Made by a program: the position numbers and the translations under genes. From the IMG/VR virus record IMGVR_UViG_3300025585_000039, positions 16,004 through 80,003 of that record: a DNA stretch of 64,000 nucleotides. The stretch is one strand, 5' to 3'. Below, one piece after another: positions 58,417-64,000 of this stretch (position 1 is its first letter; each line of letters begins with the position of its first letter). The notes below the pieces were generated by a model, which saw only the letters and a list, made by a program, of their open reading frames with translations, had not been told where the DNA came from and ran no database searches. This DNA is from a virus.

Positions 58417-59769
58417 CTATTTAAATAAGTCGGCTGTTTTGAGGAAACGTCCGCCCCATAAGGATTTTTCAACCATTTCTGGTTGATCCTGCACGATCTC
58501 GCCTAGATCGCCAGACTTTCGGAATGCCGTATCTGCTTCTACTGCGTCCACACGCTTTCCAAATCTATTAATTACTTCAGATGTTGCAGCGATGTCTTTG
58601 GCGACTGCTTCAAGTGAAGATTTTACTGCATCTGTATCGACCTTTGTAGACTTAAGCATTTCTACTTCTGCCTGCAAAGCCTTTACAGTTGTAACAAGAT
58701 CGCTAAAGGCTGATGTAAGTGTATTTTTAACATCTGCAATTGCATCAACAATTGCCTCGTCTGACTTCTTTGCCTTATTCTCCTCGTCCATTTCAGCATT
58801 AGGACCTTCCTTAGAATCTTCTTCTTCGGTTTCCTTATCTGGATGTGCAGCCTTTTCAGTTTCTTCATCATCTTTTGGCTTTTCAGTATTTTCTGATTCC
58901 ATTGATGCTGCTTTTTCTGTTTCGACCACAGGAGTTTCTTCGGCAACAGCCTCTGGAGCAATCTCTTCTGACTTTGTAACTTCGACTGTTTCTTCAACAG
59001 CCTTTGCTTTTTTGGTCATAGGATTTACCTCCTCTATGGTCTTAGTATCAATGCCTTTAGCACTATCTACTAAGAATTTAACTATATTCATTTTTTCGTT
59101 GTCTTCTTTTTCAACGAAACCTATATTTTCCATCTGATCGCCACTAACTGGACTTACAACAGATTCTTGATCTGAAATCATAACTAATCCAGATTCTTTA
59201 TCATAAAAAACATTTTCTAATTCAACGTCTGCACCCTTTACAACATCTACTCCATCTACCTTTTCAACAGATACAATGTTTGCAAATTGATTTGCTGGGG
59301 AATCTACAAGACTCAACTCAACAAGATCATAATCCTTAATAATTCTAATTGTAGAATCTGATTTCTCATCATAACCATCATCCCATTTATTCATACGTCC
59401 ACCAATTGAAAATCCTGTTAGTGTACCGTCCAAAACTTTTTCCCATGTATCTTGTGCACCTTTAGAAACATATGCAGATACAAAAACACCAGAATAAAAC
59501 TTTTTTGTATTTGGATCAAAATATTTATCTGCTTTAAAATTAACCATCTTACCTACTGCAAGAGGTTGATGCATTTCACGAATGTTTCCACGGAAATTAC
59601 TAAATGCTTTCATTGATGCTTCTGATGTAACAATATCGCCTTGCTTATCTAAATTATCTAGTGAAGCAAAGCCAGAAACAATGCGTCTTTCCTTGTCCAC
59701 CTTAGAAAGTGGTAAGGAAAGCCTTAACGAGTCGCCATCAGTATTCCAATGGGCTTTGGATATAGTCAT
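58417..59769 (-). CDS. Prohead protease fused to scaffold domain
   Basis: 450 aa. N-terminal HK97/U35-type serine protease (about 15-175): RIVSGFASLDNLDKQGD, catalytic His in REMHQPLA (H67), Ser in LTGFSIGGR (S121), then DLVELSLVDSPANQ. From about 215 a long acidic, lysine/glutamate-rich and Ala-rich region and coiled coil (345-430), as in scaffolds, ending KSLWGGRFLKTADLF. It should process the capsid during assembly. The upstream gap holds a TATAAT box and two DnaA boxes, but no SD. Confidence 0.9.
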   Translation of the reverse strand: MTISKAHWNTDGDSLRLSLPLSKVDKERRIVSGFASLDNLDKQGDIVTSEASMKAFSNFRGNIREMHQPLAVGKMVNFKADKYFDPNTKKFYSGVFVSAYVSKGAQDTWEKVLDGTLTGFSIGGRMNKWDDGYDEKSDSTIRIIKDYDLVELSLVDSPANQFANIVSVEKVDGVDVVKGADVELENVFYDKESGLVMISDQESVVSPVSGDQMENIGFVEKEDNEKMNIVKFLVDSAKGIDTKTIEEVNPMTKKAKAVEETVEVTKSEEIAPEAVAEETPVVETEKAASMESENTEKPKDDEETEKAAHPDKETEEEDSKEGPNAEMDEENKAKKSDEAIVDAIADVKNTLTSAFSDLVTTVKALQAEVEMLKSTKVDTDAVKSSLEAVAKDIAATSEVINRFGKRVDAVEADTAFRKSGDLGEIVQDQPEMVEKSLWGGRFLKTADLFK

Positions 59770-59778
59770 GTTAAATAT

Positions 59779-59784
59779 ATTATA
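59779..59784 (-). promoter_or_regulatory. Putative -10 box before protease gene
   Basis: TATAAT ending nine bases before the ATG at 59769; no SD between, so the message would be nearly leaderless. A TTCACA at 59804-59809 could serve as a poor -35 with a 19-base spacer and lies inside a DnaA-box-like element. Confidence 0.35.
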
Positions 59785-59803
59785 GAGCCTTTTTTCACAT
59801 ACT

Positions 59804-59824
59804 TGTGAATAAACCTGTGGATAA
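59804..59824 (-). promoter_or_regulatory. Two DnaA-box-like 9-mers
   Basis: Minus strand TTATCCACA (59816-59824, perfect DnaA box) and TTATTCACA (59804-59812, fits TTATNCACA) separated by three bases, plus an inverted TTCACA-TACT-TGTGAA (59794-59809). They overlap the promoter region of the protease gene. They may be a DnaA-controlled promoter or part of an origin. Confidence 0.5.
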
Positions 59825-59825
59825 C

Positions 59826-61415
59826 CTATTGAGAAGATCTACCCTCGCCTTTTGGATTCCGTCCACTAATTGTGGCTGGACCATCAGATTGGTTGTTTAG
59901 TCGCTCCCCATCCCTTGCTCTTTGCACATTATCTGCTGGCTTTGGCTGGAAAGGCTCATCTCCTCCTTCCCGTTGAGGAAGTCCAAGTGTCTGTCTTGCC
60001 TCATTTGGAAGCATAACTTGAGTCTTTATATATCTTTCAATGATCTGTGACTGAGCAATTTCATCAGTCAGAGTTAATTCCTTAAACTTCAGCAATAAGA
60101 TATCTGTCTTTTCTTTGATAATCTTATTTAGAGTTTTTTCTAATTCCTTTTGTGCTGGTCTTGCAACCTGTTCTTTAAAGGTTCTATCTTGTGCAAGTGC
60201 TGCAGCAAGTCCGCCTGCTTCTCCTCCACCAATTTTAGAAAGTGGAACTTGGTGAGCAATTAAAATATCATCACGATTTTGTTTACGATATCTTTCAAAT
60301 GAACCTTCTTGTACACCGTTTTCAATTGGCTCCATCTTAAATTCAACTTTATTTTGATCCGTATCTCCTGGAAGTGGAATATAAAGTGTTCTGTGTGATT
60401 GTCCTTTAAGATTGGTTTGTAAAAATCTAAACATTTTATCTTCAGCATCAGATGATAGTCTTGCACCCTTAAGTGTAATAACATAACGTGGTACAGCCTT
60501 GTTACTGAAATAATCAATATTATATTGTGAGGCTAATTGATCACCATAAAGTGAATTAATTGCTGACATAATATCTGGAACACCATAAAATGTATTTAGT
60601 GGTGAATACTGTTTAAAATGAATAATCTCATTTGGTCTTGGATCATCTGTAATTGGATTTGGATTGTTTGCGCCAAAGTTTCTAAAGTAAACAACCTTCT
60701 GTCCAATAATTTGAACATAACCATCACGTAGTCTGCGAACACGCATTGTGGTTGCTGGAATGTGGCCTACATAACCAATTTGTCCAGATGTTGTTCTACC
60801 TACTTCAAGATAACCATTTCCGATTGCCTGCATATCTGTATATACCTTGGTCATTGTAGTTGTAAAAGAATCATCATCATTTAATGATTCAATCCAAGCA
60901 TGCATTTCAATCTTTGCTCTTTCAATTCTATTTCTTGCCCTATCAACCTGTCCAGAGTCTGAGTTTGATTCTAGTTTAAGCATTGTGCTTGGAGATAGTT
61001 CAAAATCATATCCAAGACCAACAACATTTTCTACCTTTGCATCAATAGCAGCATGGTTAGCAAATGAAGTATCGTAGAAGTTTGCTAATTCATAAACATT
61101 CCATGGTGGAGTAATAACATCAAAAAGTCCATATGCATTTCTGTATACTGTTCCAGGATTAATTTCTTTTGAACGTGCACCATCAATACCGCTTTGATTT
61201 GCTCTTGCACTATCCATGTAGCCTTGCATATTATCTGGTGCTAAAGACTTTTCTGCAATTCTGTTTGTGCGACGCTTAAAATTATTTCCCAAACCAGAAT
61301 ATGTTTTTAGTTCAGACCAAACCTTGTTGAATGGATCTTCTTGTTTAAACTGATCCAAGAAACTAGATGGTGTGTCTATATTCGCATTAATAAAAATCTG
61401 ATCTTCGTTTGACAT
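59826..61415 (-). CDS. Portal protein
   Basis: 529 aa. N-terminal disordered region, then the portal core: V-Y-E-L-A-N-F-Y-D-T-S-F-A-N-H-A-A-I-D-A-K-V-E-N-V-V-G-L-G-Y, E-V-G-R-T-T-S-G-Q-I-G-Y-V-G-H-I-P-A-T-T-M-R-V, I-H-F-K-Q-Y-S-P-L-N-T-F-Y-G-V-P-D-I and the Q-V-P-L-S-K-I-G stem-side helix region. It forms the dodecameric DNA gate. Ends with a disordered, proline/asparagine-rich tail. ATG in a TAATG overlap with the upstream gene. Confidence 0.92.
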   Translation of the reverse strand: MSNEDQIFINANIDTPSSFLDQFKQEDPFNKVWSELKTYSGLGNNFKRRTNRIAEKSLAPDNMQGYMDSARANQSGIDGARSKEINPGTVYRNAYGLFDVITPPWNVYELANFYDTSFANHAAIDAKVENVVGLGYDFELSPSTMLKLESNSDSGQVDRARNRIERAKIEMHAWIESLNDDDSFTTTMTKVYTDMQAIGNGYLEVGRTTSGQIGYVGHIPATTMRVRRLRDGYVQIIGQKVVYFRNFGANNPNPITDDPRPNEIIHFKQYSPLNTFYGVPDIMSAINSLYGDQLASQYNIDYFSNKAVPRYVITLKGARLSSDAEDKMFRFLQTNLKGQSHRTLYIPLPGDTDQNKVEFKMEPIENGVQEGSFERYRKQNRDDILIAHQVPLSKIGGGEAGGLAAALAQDRTFKEQVARPAQKELEKTLNKIIKEKTDILLLKFKELTLTDEIAQSQIIERYIKTQVMLPNEARQTLGLPQREGGDEPFQPKPADNVQRARDGERLNNQSDGPATISGRNPKGEGRSSQ

Positions 61416-61819
61416 TAGTCTGTTGCTCCATATTTTGCAATTGTGTCTTTTGCTGCTTGAACAGCACCTAAATCGTTAAGGTTAGGAATTAGTCCTTCTG
61501 CCATTCTTTGTTTTTGTTCAGAGTATTCTTCATCGGTTACCCTTCCCAATCCAGCAAAGAAGTATGGTTCTCCATCTGGCTCACCGTAGTATGCTGCTGC
61601 CTGCTTTAATTTAGCGATCTGAGCAATATCACCCTTCATAGATGGAATGTTTAGGATGTTACCCTCTCCATCAGTAAACCATTTGCCGTTTGCCCTCTTC
61701 CAAACATAAAGACCCCAGTCATAGTTCTTTTCAATTAAAGTAACCTTGGTATCACCAATTTGACCAGGCATTCTTGGTTTTCCGTCTTTACCAAAAGGGG
61801 CATTGTTTTTGTTTTTCAT
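61415..61819 (-). CDS. Conserved protein upstream of portal, possibly leaderless
   Basis: 134 aa from the ATG at 61819 (a GTG at 61825 would add two residues). Features: P-F-G-K-D-G-K-P-R-M-P-G-Q, a Y-D-W-G-L-Y-V-W-K-R-A-N-G-K-W-F-T-D-G-E-G-N strand pair and an acidic helix. I have seen this type of protein directly upstream of the portal in actinophages; function unknown. The extended -10 at 61827 leaves only seven bases before the ATG. Confidence 0.6.
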   Translation of the reverse strand: MKNKNNAPFGKDGKPRMPGQIGDTKVTLIEKNYDWGLYVWKRANGKWFTDGEGNILNIPSMKGDIAQIAKLKQAAAYYGEPDGEPYFFAGLGRVTDEEYSEQKQRMAEGLIPNLNDLGAVQAAKDTIAKYGATD

Positions 61820-61826
61820 AACCACC

Positions 61827-61835
61827 AGTATACCA
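61827..61835 (-). promoter_or_regulatory. Extended -10 motif of a probable leaderless transcript
   Basis: TG-G-TATACT in the short gap after the 61838 gene, seven bases before the ATG at 61819, so the message would start at or just before the start codon. No -35 seen. Confidence 0.42.
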
Positions 61836-61837
61836 TA

Positions 61838-64000
61838 CTATACTGCGTTGATGACTTTAGACTGCCATGTTACATCTGTATTGAAGTTATATTCATAGTT
61901 GTCAAACATTAAAAGCCTTTCATCATCAATAATTATCTTATTAGTACCAGCAAAGGCATCGTAAATATTTTTTGGATTTACGCCATAATAACTTGTGGTA
62001 GATAGGATTAGTACGTTATTCCAGTTACCAGCGTCAACCCAATACTCCCAATCCTGAACTGAGGATCCACTGTTGAGAACCTGGAACCATTGACGCTTGA
62101 CGACAGTCTTTACTTCCTGAAGGGTTGTAGACTGATAATACGATATATTACTAAATACAAGTGGTCCAACTAGGTTTAACTCACCAGTGTAGTTTGTATA
62201 ATCAATGATGTTGGCAAACGATATTCCCAAAACAGACCATTCTTTTACAGTTATAACGGGGTTCTTAACCAATTTTCCATTTATATAAAATGCTATACCG
62301 TTTTCCAGTCTTCCAGTGTCTGAGTTAATTGCATAAATTTTTGCACGTCTACCGTCTGGACTATCTGCAACCATATAAAAATTCAAAGAACTATTGCGTC
62401 CATATATATTAAATATTGGAGTTGGGGCATATGGGAAAAAGTCTTTATCATATTTAAGGAATACCTGCATAGCCATAACCTGATAGTCAGATGCCTTACT
62501 TGAATTAATCTTAATAGAAAGACCTCTATCAATTTGTGGATTATATGTGCCCTTAATCTCAAAGCCACTATTTCTACTTAGATATAAGTATGGCATGCTC
62601 TTTTTATAAATGGTGTATGGATTTGTATGCTTATAATTATAATAAAATCCATCTTTGGTATATGGATAAACATCAGTACCGAACCTTGTACCAATTGGAG
62701 TCAACTGGTTTGCGTTTAGTGCTTGTGATGCCAACTGCAATGATCTCACCTTAACTGGATTAAATCTAACTCCATTAACTACAAACTCTAAGTGTAAGAC
62801 AATAGATAGGTCATTAAAGTCTACTAGTGTTGGTGGATAGATAACCATATTATCTACCACTTCATATTTAGTGTGTTGCCAATCAGAGCCAGGAATTACT
62901 ACTCCATTCTTTGTGGCATTTTCAATACGAGTAAAATAACCAGGCTGAGCATTTGCACCAGTTTTAGTATATTGGAAAGTGATATAGGATCTTACCAAAG
63001 AATTAGAGGTATCGTATAGGTAATTCTTTATAGATCTTTGTGCTAAATCATCATAATTATCATAATTAGTATATAGGTGATTATCTAATAAAGCATATGT
63101 CTTTTGAGTTGGTTTTTCATACTCAGATTTTAGTTCTGCATAGTTCCAAGTGCCCGTGGTTTCTGATTCTGTATATTTAGATGGTGCAGGATAGTCAATA
63201 TTAAATTGAATAAAATCCAGACCGTATACCGTCGACCCATCATCTGCTACTATATTTTTACCAAAATATGTAAGCGGAAGATTATCTTCCCAATATCCAG
63301 TTGTAGCAATGTCTGGAATTAGTTTGTCAAATATCTTTTCAAAAATTAGTGTGTGGCTTGCTATATGATCAACTAGACGCTGTACTGAAAAATCTGATGG
63401 CGTACCGCCACTTAATAAATATTGCCAAAATGTTACATTGTCTCCAAAATATGAATCACCAGAATCTATTGGTGTTACGCCATCAAAGTATTCAAAGACA
63501 TCTTCATAGTCATAAGGAACACCCTTAAAGTTAAGTCCTAAATCAACATTGCTAATATTTCTAGCAGTTGTAAAACCAACTTTGTAGATATTACCAGTAA
63601 AAGTATTTGATAGTTCTTTTGTACCACCAATATAAACGTTTAATTGATTTTTGTTTCCAAAAAACGATAATAGATTTTTTCCATAGTAGTTAGCAAAATC
63701 ATCAATGTTTATACCTGCTGCAAATATTGTTCCAACTTCAACCCCTGGAGATGAATAGATAACTTTTGTGGTTCCAGAATATTTTAATATATAATCAATT
63801 CTATGATCTTGTGCCTCAATGGAAAAATAGTTATTATTGGTCGAATCTTCTACCCTAATCAATACCTGCGGTATACCAGTGATTGCCTCTTTAATTTTAA
63901 AAATACCATAAAATGCTTTTGTCTCTTCAGAGATCATATTTAGTTTATTATAATAAATATATGCATTAGTATTATCCCAAGAAGAATTTGGTCTAAATGT
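61838..64000 (-). CDS. Large virion structural protein with LamG-like domains, 5' end outside window
   Basis: At least 720 residues; although an ATG occurs at 63937, the frame stays open for another 21 codons to the right edge and the extra residues (T-F-R-P-N-S-S-W-D-N-T-N-A-Y-I) continue smoothly, so the start lies outside. Two regions look like concanavalin/LamG jelly rolls: near the start (NYFSIEAQDHRIDYIL...LNVYIGGTKELSNTF) and near the end (GIAFYINGKLVKNPVI). Probably a virion appendage or sheath-like protein that binds sugar. Its location before the portal gene is unusual for a fibre. Confidence 0.6.
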   Translation of the reverse strand, partial: TFRPNSSWDNTNAYIYYNKLNMISEETKAFYGIFKIKEAITGIPQVLIRVEDSTNNNYFSIEAQDHRIDYILKYSGTTKVIYSSPGVEVGTIFAAGINIDDFANYYGKNLLSFFGNKNQLNVYIGGTKELSNTFTGNIYKVGFTTARNISNVDLGLNFKGVPYDYEDVFEYFDGVTPIDSGDSYFGDNVTFWQYLLSGGTPSDFSVQRLVDHIASHTLIFEKIFDKLIPDIATTGYWEDNLPLTYFGKNIVADDGSTVYGLDFIQFNIDYPAPSKYTESETTGTWNYAELKSEYEKPTQKTYALLDNHLYTNYDNYDDLAQRSIKNYLYDTSNSLVRSYITFQYTKTGANAQPGYFTRIENATKNGVVIPGSDWQHTKYEVVDNMVIYPPTLVDFNDLSIVLHLEFVVNGVRFNPVKVRSLQLASQALNANQLTPIGTRFGTDVYPYTKDGFYYNYKHTNPYTIYKKSMPYLYLSRNSGFEIKGTYNPQIDRGLSIKINSSKASDYQVMAMQVFLKYDKDFFPYAPTPIFNIYGRNSSLNFYMVADSPDGRRAKIYAINSDTGRLENGIAFYINGKLVKNPVITVKEWSVLGISFANIIDYTNYTGELNLVGPLVFSNISYYQSTTLQEVKTVVKRQWFQVLNSGSSVQDWEYWVDAGNWNNVLILSTTSYYGVNPKNIYDAFAGTNKIIIDDERLLMFDNYEYNFNTDVTWQSKVINAV

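Noticed and set aside
58592-59137. Long plus-strand open frame opposite the protease-scaffold gene
   Set aside because: It is Ser/Ala/Thr-biased because it mirrors a Glu/Lys/Ala-rich minus-strand gene; no start context, and all supported genes are on the minus strand.

Overview
This window is a 64 kb piece of a large tailed-phage (siphovirus-type) genome. It is AT-rich and gene-dense, and every gene I can support lies on the minus strand, so it reads from right to left. Three genes point to an actinobacterial host: a WhiB-type Fe-S regulator (1576-1857), a DUF7455-like protein (6067-6327) and an Actinobacteria-type holin-like protein (16666-16965). The low GC would fit a low-GC aquatic (freshwater) actinobacterium, but that is inference. 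I see no integrase, excisionase or recognisable repressor, so a lytic life style is likely. Both edges cut through genes; the genome is longer than the window.

Layout in the direction of transcription. 64.0-37.5 kb is the virion module: a LamG-like structural protein (open at the edge), portal, protease-scaffold fusion, HK97-type major capsid protein, neck proteins, major tail protein, two paralogous tail chaperones, a 2391-residue tape measure, tail-tip proteins and short fibre-like proteins. 37.4-36.8 kb holds an HTH regulator and then a control region with hairpins and a near-consensus promoter whose spacer is a perfect 16-bp palindrome. 36.7-20.4 kb is the replication and packaging module: DnaB helicase, primase, gp32-like SSB, PHP-type DNA polymerase III alpha, MazG, RecA, three 2OG-Fe(II) oxygenases, Cas4-like nuclease, RuvC-like resolvase, an SGNH hydrolase, then TerS and TerL, about 37 kb from the portal.

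20.4-13.9 kb codes mostly for exported or membrane proteins: an S-layer-like secreted protein, a PA14/proline-repeat protein that apparently starts at ATA, two small membrane proteins (holin-like), a DUF885 metallopeptidase behind a strong promoter with a 5' hairpin, and a short subtilase-like secreted protein. Five tRNA genes (Asn, Gly, Asp, Glu, Thr) follow at 13.9-13.4 kb with an unexplained structured spacer.

13.4-0 kb is the accessory module. Its core is a run of three related proteins of unknown function, a glycosyltransferase resembling the GlcNAc-transferase (GT60) family, two prolyl-4-hydroxylase-like 2OG oxygenases and a NodU/TobZ-type carbamoyltransferase. After the endolysin come an APS-kinase/nucleotidyltransferase fusion, an Asp/Asn-hydroxylase-like protein, two DUF2061 membrane proteins and two further 2OG oxygenases. 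In all there are eight putative 2OG-Fe(II) oxygenases. The hydroxylase-glycosyltransferase-carbamoyltransferase cassette is my best candidate for an undescribed modification system; its substrate (virion protein, host surface glycan or DNA) cannot be told from sequence.

Control signals: two promoters with good -35 and -10 boxes, about eight extended -10 (TGnTATAAT-like) motifs in short intergenic gaps, three good rho-independent terminators, several genes that look leaderless, and two DnaA boxes in front of the protease gene. No gene-free stretch exceeds 300 bases; the largest is 36671-36843. Domain names come from recognition by eye, not from searches.
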